DNA of 64,000 bases from Ignelater luminosus. Lineage: Eukaryota > Arthropoda > Insecta > Coleoptera > Elateridae. Below are positions 24,379-36,600 of this stretch, one piece after another. The stretch is taken from the NCBI GenBank assembly GCA_011009095.1, contig VTPC01002252.1, forward strand, positions 9,637 through 73,636, written 5' to 3'. A model generated the notes under the pieces. The model was not told the origin of the DNA and did not search any database. It saw nothing but the letters and a program-made list of their open reading frames with translations. Every line of letters begins with the position of its first letter. Within the stretch, counting starts at the first letter, position 1. The position numbers were made by a program, and so were the translations under genes.

Positions 24379-25604
24379 AGTTTATATTTTTCAATGGTGT
24401 AGCCTCAGCTTATTTACAAGAGAGACTTCTGTTTAAAGCAGTAGCATCACATAAAATGTATGAAGTTCAATTTGAATTTAATCAAGAAATTGCCAATGTC
24501 GCGAAGGATGACGACATTTATCTGTGGCATAAACGTTTAGGCCATATTGGTGCGCGCAGTTTGAAAGCTCTGCCGGACTTGGTTGATGGCATTGCAATAG
24601 ATAAGAAGAAATTGGATTCACCTTTAAATTGTCATTATTGCATTGAAGGGAAGCAAACTCGTTTACCTCATGTAAAACCTAGAGTTCATGCAACTCGAGC
24701 ACTGCAATTACTTCATTCTGACGTTATGGGGCCAATTTCTCCTACATCTTACGATTCAAAGCGCTATGTTGTAACTTTCATTGACGATTGAAGCCATTTT
24801 ACTGCTGCTTACATAATGAAATACAAATCAGAAACTCTTCTTAATTTTAAGGCATTTGAAGCTATGGCTACAGCACATTTTGGAACCAAGATTAGTCGCT
24901 TGCGTTGTGACCAGGGTCGCGAATACGTTTCAAAGGACTTTGTTGCTTATTGCTCAAGCATTGGCTGTCAGATTGAGCACACCATGAGATACACGGCTTC
25001 CCAAAATGGCGTTGCAGAGCATATAAACTACACTATATTTTGTAAGGTACGCTGTATGATTTTAAATGCTAATATTAGTAAAACGCTTTGGTCAGAGGCA
25101 GTGATGGCCGCTGTTTATATAATTAACCGCTCGCCCACTGTTGCGTTAGACAAGAAAACTCCAGCGGAAATGTGGTTTGATGTTAAACCCAACGTGCAAA
25201 AATTAAAAGTGTTTGGCTGCTCTGCATACCTACGTATTCCAAAAGAAATATTAAAAAGTAAGCTGGATAGTAGATCAAAGAAATGCTACATGATGGGCCA
25301 TTGTCCTAATGGATATCGTCTATGGGATCCTGAGAACGATAAAATTATTAAAGGATTTGACGTAAAAGTTTGTGAAAACGAATTTTTTGAATCCCATAAG
25401 TCTGATGAGCCTAATTTGAAAAAGAAATGTTGTTGTTCAGGCGGAGAGAATTTATGTGATAAAAATTTGACTGGCCCCGTTGTCCCAACTGTTCCCGAAT
25501 CTATTGATCCATTTTTAATAAGTAATGATCCTGTGAATGAAGAAGACTCGGTTGAAGAATTGCCCGTTTGCCGGTCTACTCGTGAACGAAGAAAACCACG
25601 TTAA
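24360..25604 (+). pseudogene. copia integrase remnant
   Basis: GAG-pre-integrase zinc region (WHKRLGHIG, then HYC), followed by the integrase core: LHSDVMGPIS, CDQGREY and the NGVAEH region; the family usually has AER there. A TGA at 24789 interrupts the core, so the protein is broken. The frame closes at 25602, just after a basic linker. Confidence 0.85.
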
Positions 25605-27086
25605 TTAGAAGATTACTCGGCCTTTACTTGTGCAGAATCATTTGTGGAAAATTGTCCGCAGAACTATTCGGATCTAAAAGGAAGACCAGATGAATCAGAA
25701 TAGGTCGAGGCTGTCAATGAGGAATTAAATTTACTTTTAAAAACCAACACTTGGGATGAAGTTGAACTACCTCCAGGGCGGAAGGCAATCGGCTGTCGCT
25801 GGGTGTTCAGAATTAAAAAGGATGAAGATGGGAATATCACAAAATATAAAGCTAGATTAGTTATCAAAGGTTGTTGCTCATTACACTACAATAAGAATAT
25901 TGTTATCTGTTATAAACCATAAAGATCTTCATGCCTTTCAGATGGATGTCAGTAATGCTTTTTTACACGGAAATTTGCAGGAGCAAGTTTATATGCAGTA
26001 TCCTCCAGGGTTTGAAACTAATGAGCAAAACCATGTTTTAAAATTAAACAAAACCTTGTATGGCTTAAAACAAACTCCCAAGGCTTGGAATGAAAAAATT
26101 GACAATTTTCTAAAATCTCTAGGATTTATTCCATGTCAGAGTGATAAGTGTTTGTACTGTTTTATTAGTGATAGCAAAACTATCACGTATATCTTATTAT
26201 ATGTTGATGATTTAATCCTTGCAGGAAGCGACTTGAATGTTTTAAACAAAACAAAAACAGCACTAAAACATGCATTTAATATGAAGGATCTTGGTGATTT
26301 ACACTGCTTCCTTGGAATAAAAATTCAAAGAGGTTCAGAAGGCATGATTCTTTCTCAGAGAACCTATATTGAAAAATTGCTTCAATGCTTTGGTATGCAG
26401 CACTGTTCACCATCAGAAACACCAATGGAGGTTAAACCACCTGACAGAGACGTAACACTGTCTACCATTATTAAGGATAAACCGTCCCGTGAACTGATTG
26501 GGTGTCTTATGCACTTAATGTTGGCTACGCGTCCAGATATATGCTATGCAGTAGCATACCACAGTCATTTTCAAAGTGATGCAAATGAAACTGACTGGAA
26601 GTCTCTGAAACGTATTCTAAAATATCTTCAGGGTACTAAAGACCGTGTTTTGATCTATGCTAAAGATTGTACAACTGATATATCAGCTTCTGCTGATGCT
26701 GATTGGGGAAATTCAGTCGACAGAAAATCCACGTCTGGTTTTGTTGTAAAAATATTTGACGCTACTGTGACATGGGGTTCGAGAAAGCAACGCATCACTG
26801 CATTATCATCAACTGAGGCAGAATTTGTTGCTCTTGCGACTGCTTCCTGTGAAGTCATGTGGTTGAAAACTCTACTTGACGAAATGAAAATTGATTCTCA
26901 AATTCCTAACATCTACGAAGATAACCAGTCATGCATACGCAGTGTATCAGCATGGAATTCTAAAAAATTAAAGCATATCGACATAAAATATAATTTTGAG
27001 ATCAAATTGCCGACATTATGACGAAAAGTCTAAGTATTGAAAAACTTTGTAAATTTAAAAATCTATTATGTATTCTATCTTTATAA
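25605..27086 (+). pseudogene. copia reverse transcriptase/RNase H remnant
   Basis: The reading continues past the 25602 stop with TWDEVELPPGRKAIGCRWVF, breaks at 25701 (TAG), and loses a stretch near 25870. It then resumes with FQMDVSNAFLHGNLQEQVYM, the catalytic YVDDLILAG, and RNase H motifs (STSGFV, LSSTEAEFVAL, EDNQSCI, KLKHIDIKY). A deletion near 27000 shifts into the terminal QIADIMTKSLSIEKL segment. Confidence 0.88.
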
Positions 27087-27290
27087 GAATGTAAAATTGA
27101 TAAAATTGAGGCGGAGTGACAAAGAATGACAATTTTCTCCCGCCATCTATACTTTTTGTAACTAACTAAAGCAGACACATAACGTCATGTTGTTTATGTC
27201 GATTTCTTAATGTTATTTTGTACTTTTATTTTGAATACACATTCTTCATCAGAAAGTGTTTACTTAATTATTAATCGCCCTTTTTCAGAT

Positions 27291-29111
27291 TAGAAGCACA
27301 AAGAGCCTATGCGATCATCTGATCATGCTACTAAAATGTAAGTTAGTTAACAATTTTGTTTTTCTATTGGAGAGTTCTGTAGATATTTATGCATAAAACA
27401 CAAACGTTTCTTCTCCCACAGGACACATAACGTATTTCTAGGCCAATTTCCAAAACGCTTGATATCTTTAAGTTATCAACTAAAGGATGAGTAATGAAAT
27501 GATGATGGTGATGATGTCATTGTTGTTTTTTTTCGAATGTGATAGATGTATAAGTGGGAATGGTTGCGCAATAGAAGCAGAGGCTCGAGGATTTAAGGAG
27601 GCGTTGTTGTTTGGTTTTGAGTTACAATTAGTATTTTGTAAAAGAAGATTATTCAGAATATGTACTATAATAGCATAAATACTAAAGTAGAAACCGTATA
27701 GAATGTTTTATTTTGATACCACGCATTATTTTGGAGATTTTAAAAGAAGTCAAATTGATATGCAGAGTTTCTGTCTAGAGCATTGTTGAGTCCTATTACA
27801 TTACTATATTGTTGGTCTTTCTATTAGGTTAGTTTTCTTATTAGTGTATGTTTCAAATTATTCTGCTAATCCTTTCTTATTTTTTTTTTAAATCACAAAT
27901 CCAACATTGTTGTTTTACTTACAATTAGTATGTACTTGACTACTACAGACTTTACAAAAGAAAACTTAACTTTGCGTGTTTCACTTTACCATATAGAATA
28001 TTCTAATTAATTCCAACTATGTAATTTTGAGTATACAAGCATACCGAACAAACAGTATTGTTCCTACTATGCTATGAATTGTAAGCAATTTATGTCTATG
28101 ACGTGACGTAATACAATTGCTTAAAGACATGTATTGTCAGACAAAATACACGCAGTTCCTGGTGTACGTATGCCGTATGTATAATATGTAGAAATATGAA
28201 TAGCAACTATAAACAATCAAAATGCAAAAGGTTAAGCTTGAAACACATTTTAGTCCAGGGTTTGACGTAGAAACTAATAATAGAATTTCATCAGTTATCT
28301 AACAGTACTTGTTGAGTGCTTCTAACTTTTTTTGTCAAAGTAAACGTATTCAAAGGAGGAAAATCCTGCTAGTATAAAGTAAACTAGTAAAGTATAGTGT
28401 TTTTATTGCAGATGTATTTATTGTTGTCTTAGAATTTCTAGATTGTTAACTTTTAGTAGTAGGGATCCTACTTAATAATATTTTAATAGCCCAAATTAAA
28501 AAGGACGGCAAATTAGGGTATCATAGTAAAAGTTAAGCTAGGGCCTAGCGTAATTAATTAAAAACACTGTTAGTGGGTGTTATTATGAAACTTTAATTAA
28601 TATTGTATAGCATGATGGCCTTTTATTTGCCACCTCATTCCTGGTTTCGTTTAGAAATTTCATAAACTGAAGGGACAAAACCTCGAATTGCTTTACATGT
28701 TATAGAAAACTCGACATTGTACTGTTACAAGATATTATAAAACAAAATCTAACCACTCAATGATTATTACAAGCTTCTATATTAAACACCAATCTAATTA
28801 TTCGTATAAAAACCACCACTTTACTTTACAATAAACGAAGTGAAATCATTTTATAGTATGTCTGGTAATAATACCGACAACAACGCTTAGCGAAAAATTC
28901 TTGGAATTAAATTACAACGATTCACTGAAAAGAGTTACATAAGTTAAAAAATATGCAGTGTGATGAAATTACATTTTTTACATTTGCTGCATAAAAATCG
29001 AGAAATAAACACTTAGCTTCTTCAGTACGTCCAGATTTGTCATAAAGTATATTTTTTGATCCGATTATAAAGATACTTACCTTCCTTATAACACCTCACC
29101 TACAACTATAT
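27291..29111. other. Intergenic AT-rich DNA
   Basis: No gene, RNA gene or clear repeat recognised. Short open frames (for example 27487-27678) have no recognisable features. Confidence 0.4.
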
Positions 29112-29283
29112 GCTTGACGCACAGTGGTCAGAGAGTACTCACGCCGATTTTTCATAAATAAGTTGACTTTCGCAGACTTCAGAAAGTAGAGTGCACAGTG
29201 TATGTGTAATACAGCAAAAAAATGAGGCTCTTGTGTTTTAACTTACTTTATGATAATGAAACCTTTTTTTTTCTTATGAAATG
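29112..29283 (+). repeat. Left direct repeat, probable gypsy LTR segment
   Basis: Starts GCTTGACGCACAG and shares CTCA(C/T)GC, a TTTTCATAAATAAG-like run, GTGCACAGTGTATGT and TTACTTTATGATAATG with 32668-32820. Imperfect and gapped. Same orientation as the right copy. Confidence 0.65.
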
Positions 29284-29484
29284 AAGCTCTTTGTAAAGAA
29301 AGAAATCTTCATCGGAAGTGCTGATTCCAAAGAATGACAATAGGTGGCGTGTGTATAGCTCTTCCAAAATTAAATACCCTAAACAAAAACTCACAAATAA
29401 CTGTCGCCAAAAATCAATAAACAGTTTCATTTAGTTAAGCAAACTGTGTACATTGATTTGACTTAGATAACTTGATAATAATGT

Positions 29485-30060
29485 CAAAAGCTTTTGAAGT
29501 GTTCAAAAGTCTCCAAGTGTTTCGATTGAAAGCTAAGAGAGAAAAGTGCTTCTTTGCGCGCGCTAGCGTTGATTTTCTCAGTCATGTGATTACGCCTAGT
29601 CATATCCAGGTAAAAGAAAAGTTACCGCAATTCGTGACATGATAATTCCAAACAACATGAGATACCTAAAGACTTTTATTAAAACTTGCTCATGGTTTCG
29701 AAGATTTTTTTCTAAACTTTTCTGAAGTAGCTAGGCCACTATCCAGCTTATTTAAGAAAAACGCAAACTGAAAATGGACAGAAAGTCGAGTTACTAAAGC
29801 TTTTAATCAACCGAGAAATTCCCTATCTTCAATAAACAAACGAGCCGTTATATTTCAAGATCCAAACAGATGTCAATGTTGATACTTTGGGAGCCGACTC
29901 CAGAAGGAAAAGTAGAAAGAAAAACTTACTAATTATACAAACTGTTTCATGACACCAACAAGAAGATTAAGCTGTTGTGTGGGCCTGTAAGTTTCGTGGC
30001 TATATCAAGCGTAATGAGATAGAAGACTCTGAGCGCCAGGCATTACGTTGATTGGCAGAT
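29485..30060 (+). pseudogene. gypsy RT/RNase H remnant
   Basis: Conceptual reading with several frame changes gives FEVFKSLQVFRLKAKREKC, then FLSHVITPSHIQVKEK and NFSEVARPLSSLFKKN, the typical end of a gypsy reverse transcriptase and its connection to RNase H. Several stops; no functional product. Confidence 0.7.
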
Positions 30061-31054
30061 GGGTACTTGCTCTACAGTCTTATAATACTACGTAAAGATT
30101 AGCTGTGTTAGGAAAGTCTGATCTTATCGAAGGCACATATATACTTTTGTTAGTTTTTCTATAATGAGATGATGAGATTTTTGTCGTTGGTATCCAATAT
30201 TTAAGCCTAAGTGCCTCATCATACTTAGAAACGGTATAAATAAGGTCCTCATTTTTAAAATTCAAAAGTATACCATCAACCAATCAGAATGCAGAATTAC
30301 AATGACATTGTATTGCACTGTCAATCAATATCAAGTATTAACTAATGAAATTTCGTTGGCACGCTGATCTGTAGTTTGATTGGTCATTGGCATGTTCAAA
30401 ATTTTAAACTTTTGTATTTATTTTGTATTTTATAACATCCTAAACTTGCAAAAGTATCCAAAAGACCCAATTGTGAAATTTACTCATTACTTCATCGTGG
30501 ACATAAAGGGATTCAAGAGAAGCAACTTGAAGATACAGATGAATAATGGTATCTCGTGCCGCTCTTAACCAGGAGATGAGATAGAAGATTATGCACACCT
30601 AATCATTCCAAAAGAAAAACGACAGAAAATCTTTTATGCGAGAAAACATAATAAAACCTGTAACAGATTGCTTAGAATGCCAAAAATCGAAGCTCGATAC
30701 TCTAAAACTAGTAGTATTGTTAAGAACTTTGCTTTTTTAGCTTCTACGTGGAACTCCAACAGGATACAATTAAACCTTTATTATGATTTCCGATAGGAGA
30801 AAGATCTCGGATGCATTATGCATCTTCCTGCTTCTGGATAAAACAATCCCTTGTATCATTCAGGAACAAATGTGGTGGAAAAAAATTGAGACTTTAAAGT
30901 TTACTTTTCTAAATTTACTCAAGATTGACATGATGATTAGATGTCTAAATTGCCTGCAAGAGAATTTTCAATTAATTCTACTCCTACTCTTGCAACGAGT
31001 TTTTCTTCGGCATATATCATTTGTAATAGAGAATTACGTATCATGGGTAATGTA

Positions 31055-32215
31055 CGAGGTCTGTTCAAAAAGTATCGCGATTTTTGTGTTTTTTCAAAAA
31101 TTATTTATTTATTCATGAATATCTATTTTGTCCCCTTCAAAGTAATCCCCATCAGATATTATACACTTGTGCCAACGTTTTTTCCGATCCTCGAAGCACT
31201 TCAAAAAATCATTTTTTGTGATCTTGTTCAGCTCCTCCTTCGATGCCGTCTTTATCTCCTCAATCGTAGCGTAGCGTCGTCCTTTCATGGGCCTCTTCAG
31301 TTTCGGGAACAAGAAAAAGTCACAGGGGGCCAGGTCTGGGAAATACGGTGGCTGCGGCATCATTAGTGTGTTGTTTTTGGCCAAAAATTCGCGCACAAGC
31401 AACGATGTGTGAGCAGGGGCGTTATCATGGTGCAAAAGCCAATTTTTGTTCTTCCACAAATCCGGACGTTTCTGTGGCAAGAACTCATGATGCACCACGC
31501 CCCTGCAATCGAAGAAAACTGTAAGCAAAACCTTCACATTAGACCGAACTTGGCGCGCTTTTTTCGGTCTTGGCTCGTGCGGCAAATTTGGGTCGTCGCG
31601 GACAGAGTCCAACAGCTCCTTAGCAATGTTAATGCGATGCTGTTTTTGGTCGAAATTGAGCAATTTTGGTACGAATTTCGCGGCGACCCGTCTCATGCCC
31701 AAATCATTGGTAAAAATCGAATGGCACGAGCCAATCGATATGTTTGGGTCCTCAGCAACTTCTCTAACGGCGATTCGACGATTGGCCAATACTATTTTCT
31801 TCACTTCATCAATGTTTTCGTCTGTTGTGAGACGTGCTCGGGCGTCCGGCACGGTCTTCGTCGTTCACATCTTTTCGGCCCTCTGAGAACATTTTGTACC
31901 ACCGATAAACGTTGCTTCGGTCCAAGGTAGCTTCACCATATGCCACAGTCAACATTCGGAATGCGTCCGCGCACTTAATTTTGTTTTTCACACAAAATTT
32001 GATACAGATTCTTTGATCCATTTTTTAGAATAGGCAAAAATCGAAGACGAGCCAAAACACGTCCAAGCAAAACAGCTGTCAAAAATTAACTAAACATTCA
32101 AAATGGCCGAACTTGTCGGCATAAGTGAGGGACATGAGTACCAACATAACGCCACAAAAAAATCGAAAATCGAATATACGTCCAAAATGAAAACTTCATT
32201 TGAAATATAACCCCA
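31055..32215 (-). mobile_element. mariner element 3, internally deleted
   Basis: Left end at TA (31053-31054) beginning CGAGGTCTGTTCAAAAAGTA; the right end is near 32215, also next to TA, but its inverted repeat is weak. Transposase is on the minus strand, starting at 32021 (MDQRICIKFCV) with a helix-turn-helix half and shifting frame near 31830. About 1.16 kb; nested in the gypsy-like element. Confidence 0.8.
31109..32021 (-). pseudogene. mariner element 3 transposase, broken
   Basis: The N-terminal half (31809-32021) reaches GRPSTS and then loses frame. The rest (31109-31852) contains TTDENIDEVKKIVLANR, then a jump from DDPNL to EPRPKKARQ that deletes the region with the first catalytic Asp, and a second deletion after EFLPQ. 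The second and third catalytic Asp are kept (LLHHDNAPAHTS; YFPDLAPCD), 34 residues apart. Cannot be active. Confidence 0.88.
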
Positions 32216-32667
32216 TACGTACTGTCAGTACCGCACACTGAAGTTGGTTCGAGAGGTAAATGAAAAGCAACAAGATCTACGAATGAAATATCAAGATAAA
32301 AGCCGAAAAAGTGAAAGACAGACAGCTAAGTTCTTCCCTAGAAAAGGTGGTCTTCTATGAGGTGTTTTGAAGATGAATGCAAATATTTGACAGACGCATT
32401 CCTTGACAAAGATTAAGCCTTTCTATTCTATTTCTAGTCTTCTACCAGATAGTCTCTCCTAATAATCCTCTAATCCCATTAGGTACTTACCGTGTTTCAG
32501 GTTTGACTGAGTATAGACGAGCCCACAGTGATCTTATTCCTGTGTCAATGAGACCGCTTCGAAAACGAAGGCATCCACCAAAAAGAGCCCTTCTTCGTGA
32601 TCCTGGAATCGAGTCGTGCAACTCTGTCATTTCCAAAAGGGAAATTATAACATCTATACTACTAACC

Positions 32668-32820
32668 GCTTGACTCACAATAGTTAGAGGGTATTCATGC
32701 TGCTTTTCATGAATAAGATAACCTCCATAGACGTCAGAAAATGGTGTGCATAGTGTATGTAGAATAAAGCAATGTTTTAAGTTACTTTATTATAATGCAA
32801 CCTTTCTTTTCGAATGTTAG
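32668..32820 (+). repeat. Right direct repeat, probable gypsy LTR segment
   Basis: Starts GCTTGACTCACAA and is clearly homologous to 29112-29283 (for example GTGCATAGTGTATGTAG and TTACTTTATTATAATG). The divergence between the copies points to an old insertion. Confidence 0.65.
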
Positions 32821-33470
32821 ATTGTATCGTCTTGTTTTAAATAATAACAATAATAAACAGAATATAATACATAAAATGTTTTATTGAAGATTTACCCAAG
32901 AACGAAGTTCAGCGTAGCTGTTCTTCCATAATTCCTAACTCCGAAGAAAATGTTACTTTTTTCAGATTTTGTGCTATATAAATAGAATAACAGGCAATTC
33001 ACCCTAACCTAGGTTTTCTTCTGAGAATAAGCCTTCAGAGAGAATTATTTACAAGATACCATAGAAAACACTACATCTATGTATCATCAGAAATTAAGAT
33101 CGCTTTACCATATGATTATGTAAAGAAGCTTTGATGCAGCTTTTTTTTTTTCTTTTTTGACAATTAACAAATATTCGGATCGTAAATTTTTTTAGAAAAA
33201 GATTATATTTACAGTTTCAAAGAAAATTTAAATCTTTGAAGAACAAAAACAAAATTAGAGAGAGTTCATCTTAAGAAATTTTTAATGTTTTTTATGGTTA
33301 TCCATGTGCAGGATATTAAGGTGATAATGCCACATACAACAGATTAGTTAAGGTGGGTAATACAATTTTAAATTCCTTATTCTTGTTACATTTGTTCACG
33401 AGAAACTTTAAAATATACAGGTTCTAAAAAATTATTCAAAATTGATAGAGAATTATTGAAAATAAAATCC
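32821..33470. other. Intergenic DNA downstream of copy B
   Basis: AT-rich, with homopolymer runs (for example poly-T near 33140). Nothing recognised up to the copy B polyadenylation signal. Confidence 0.4.
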
Positions 33471-33476
33471 TTTATT
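33471..33476 (-). terminator. Polyadenylation signal of copy B
   Basis: AATAAA on the minus strand, about 126 nt past the stop codon. Other AATAAA-like hexamers occur in this AT-rich DNA, so this is a plausible but unproven choice. Confidence 0.4.
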
Positions 33477-33601
33477 AAAATATAATCTACAAATAAAATT
33501 AAACTTACATAAAACAATAATTATAATATACTATATATCAAACAGTAAACAGTTAGGTGTAAAAGTAAATAGGATATTTCAATAAAATGTATAGCAATAT
33601 A

Positions 33602-36600
33602 CTAAATCTGTAATAATAAAGCCACCCCAGCTAAGGTCCACTTAGCTGCTTTCTCTTTCGTTTTCAGGTTAAAAGTCCACACAAATGTCGGTCCTCTCAT
33701 TCTTGTCTTATAAACAGGACAATCATACATGTTTCTCAAATCCTGTTTGTCTTGCGTGATGGCCTTTATGAATATGACGGGGACTACCGGGAACAGTTCC
33801 TTCAATTTGGAATCACCTATACTTCCAGTTTGTATATCCCATCGCGCCCCTTCCATGAACAATCCGTGCACGTAAGCTCCTTCCCTTGGGGCTGCGGTAA
33901 AGTCTTCCCTGTTCTTTTTAGTAACATCCGTCAGTAAGCACATTTTGTCTAAGGGCCATTCATTTTTACGAGCGGTTTGTTGCATGATAGCAGTTAGAAA
34001 AGACTGGGGATTGAAAAATCCTCCTAACCAAACCGAAGCTGGCATTTGAAAATCTCCAACCCAACCTTCTAGCTCTTTAATGCGTAAACTTAAATCTGCA
34101 CACCACTGACCTAAAGGCAGCAAACTGGCGTAAGCTTTAACCGTCCACGTTTCTGGAACATGATCCATAAATAAAGCCTCTTCTAATTCTTCCATATCAG
34201 ATGTAATCGTTAATTCACCTTTTAACCCTAAATCAAGTTCTAACAGAGAGCGTCTCATTTCTCGAGTTAGTATATTCATACGCTCACATTCCTGAAATGC
34301 CACTATTATAAAAGGGGTACGATCTTCTACTTTTGCCATCATTTCAGCAATATGAAATTCTTCCGGAAGTTTGTCGACAATATCATCGATTATTGAGCGA
34401 ACTTTGTCTTCCCTAGAGGTACCACCACCTGCGGCAGCTCCGGTATCACGTGGTTGTAATTCAAATATCGTTTTAAATAATATTTCAGAAGTATTCGTTA
34501 AAAATCCTATTTCTGCATTTGGATGAAGACCATACAAATAAGGAGATTCTGGTGGAAGTCGATCGTCTATATAACGGTGATATCCAGCATAGTCTGTGTT
34601 TGGTGGAGCTACAAAACCAGTAGCATATTGCAATTCACCATCTATTAACTCCGACTGCATATATTCATTCAGATAGGTTCTGCAAAGTCGGCGATCCCAA
34701 TCATCGGTTATATGACCTCCATACATTATTTCTCCAAAAAGATATCGTAAATCGTCCCATGGAATTTTATTGTTACCTTCTAGGTAGTTATACAGTACAT
34801 TCACACTTATAGTTAGATCTCCCACGTTAAAAGGGTAATTACGATTCCAACCCTGAGGACCAAATTTGCGTCTTTCAGCGACAACTGCGTGAAAATAACA
34901 CAAAGCAAATAGGATTGCTTTGAACTCAGCTTCTTTGGTGCACATTTCTAATGTTTCTTGATTAAAATTATCTAATGCTTTATGTAAATTAGCAAACATT
35001 CCTGTTGGTGGTTCATTGGTAATTTTAATTGACGATTCTAAAATACCTTGAGGTATAACACATTCATGAGGATCTCCAGATGGTTCCGCACTTAAATATA
35101 AACGATAGTATTCATCGGAACTTTCTATATATTGCTCCATTTTCTTCTCCAAACTGGGCAACCATCTAGCAACTAAATGAATATTTTGCAAAATCACCCA
35201 GTCTCCTCTTTCTGCCGCAATATCCATTGCATTCTCCGCAACAGCTTCTTGGCCTTGACCCAGTGAAACGCTATGGAAATTTCCTTTATCAAATGTAAAT
35301 CCTAACTGTTTTCCTAGTGCTTCGACATCTTTGAGTGGGTTCACTCCTGGAGAAAGTATAAAAAAGGTTGGGGTTGCATTACTAGTTTCTTCATAAGATT
35401 TCGCAAATGCTACCGTTCTTGCCGTTACAAATTTAGAGCCCAGTTTTTCTTCAATAAATCCTCTAACTGCATACGTCATGCGATCAGGTCTTAAAGCTCG
35501 CATCATACATAGCTTCTGCAAAGAACTTTTATTTTTCCATTCACCAGGAAACTTTTCTTTTTCTGGACACTCACTTTCAACAAACTTCTTCCATCTATTG
35601 GCAGATCCTTCTATATCCTTATCCAAATTCTTAAAATTGTCCATGTTAGCTAAAGCTTTTATGCCACCCCATGATAGATTAGACAGAAATTCCAAAGAAG
35701 ACGTTACATGAGCTAGCGCAGGAAAACGTAGCAAAAAATCTAATTCATCTGCCTTTATTTCGTCATCACGTAGTAAAATTTGAAAAGTCATTTGCGCCAT
35801 AAAAATTAACTTGTCGCATTCAAATAATCCTCTGCTGGTATACATATAAACCATAAATGTTATGCTGTCTAGTAGATTTACAACCCTTTCCTTTAGTTTT
35901 TCCGAAAACTCTGCTCTTGCTAGAGCATTTAAGAAAACTACAGTAAACGCTTTTAGTGAAAATTGGTAAATAGCATTAATTCTGTTCAAATCGTTCAAAA
36001 TAAAATATAAAAGAGATCCACGAATTGCAGCTGGTCTGTACTGTTCTCTGGCTTCGTCAATCCTAACAGAGGTTGCTTTTGCTTCTATCACTTTCAGTCC
36101 AATATCTGCTGCAGTTTTCTTTGTTTTTTCTAGATTTTCTACTAATGCCACATCGCCTAAAATGTTTCCAGTAGCCGAAGATAATCTTTCCAGAAGATTG
36201 TCTTCGCAGGTTTTTAACGTAATTTTAAAATCATTTTGCTGTTTTGTTAAACTTGATTTTAGATGTTCCAAATCTGGACGTTCCGCTTTTACTACCTCCG
36301 CTAAAAGTTGTTCTTCTAAACCATCTCTAGTAACAGTAAAATTAATTAAAGTAGTTTGAGCTTGTATTTCAGGTTTATAATGCGGATTTGCCAACTTAGT
36401 GTGTAGAATCAATCTAAATTTAGGGTCATAATCAACGTCTTTGTCTCCTATTTTTATTGCTTTACCCTTCTTGATCAAGACTCGACCTAATATTGGATCT
36501 AGAACGGCATCTACTGTCTCACCAATGTTCTCTAACAGAATAACTTTTCCACTGGAAATACAATTTTCTATAGTATCTAAATAATTTTTCATAGAAAGGC

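Larger units (their letters stand above)
23575..27290 (+). mobile_element. Decayed Ty1/copia-type LTR retrotransposon, 5' truncated
   Basis: Plus-strand remnants in copia order: gag C-terminal part, protease, integrase, reverse transcriptase, RNase H, then a purine-rich tract (GAGGCGGAG) and a likely 3' LTR starting TG at about 27117. No 5' LTR or gag N-terminus was found. The right limit is approximate. In-frame stops (23956, 24789, 25602, 25701), a frameshift near 24360 and deletions near 25870 and 27000 make it non-functional. Confidence 0.88.
29112..32820 (+). mobile_element. Decayed Ty3/gypsy-type LTR retrotransposon
   Basis: Flanked by diverged direct repeats (29112-29283 and 32668-32820) and holding plus-strand gypsy pol relics in order: an RT C-terminal/RNase H boundary region (LKAKREKCFFA, FLSHVI, NFSEVARPLSSLFKKN) at about 29485-29800, and an integrase zinc-finger scrap (VTDCLECQKSK) at about 30660-30690. 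Gag and most of RT are gone. A mariner is nested at 31055-32215. The limits are approximate. Confidence 0.65.
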
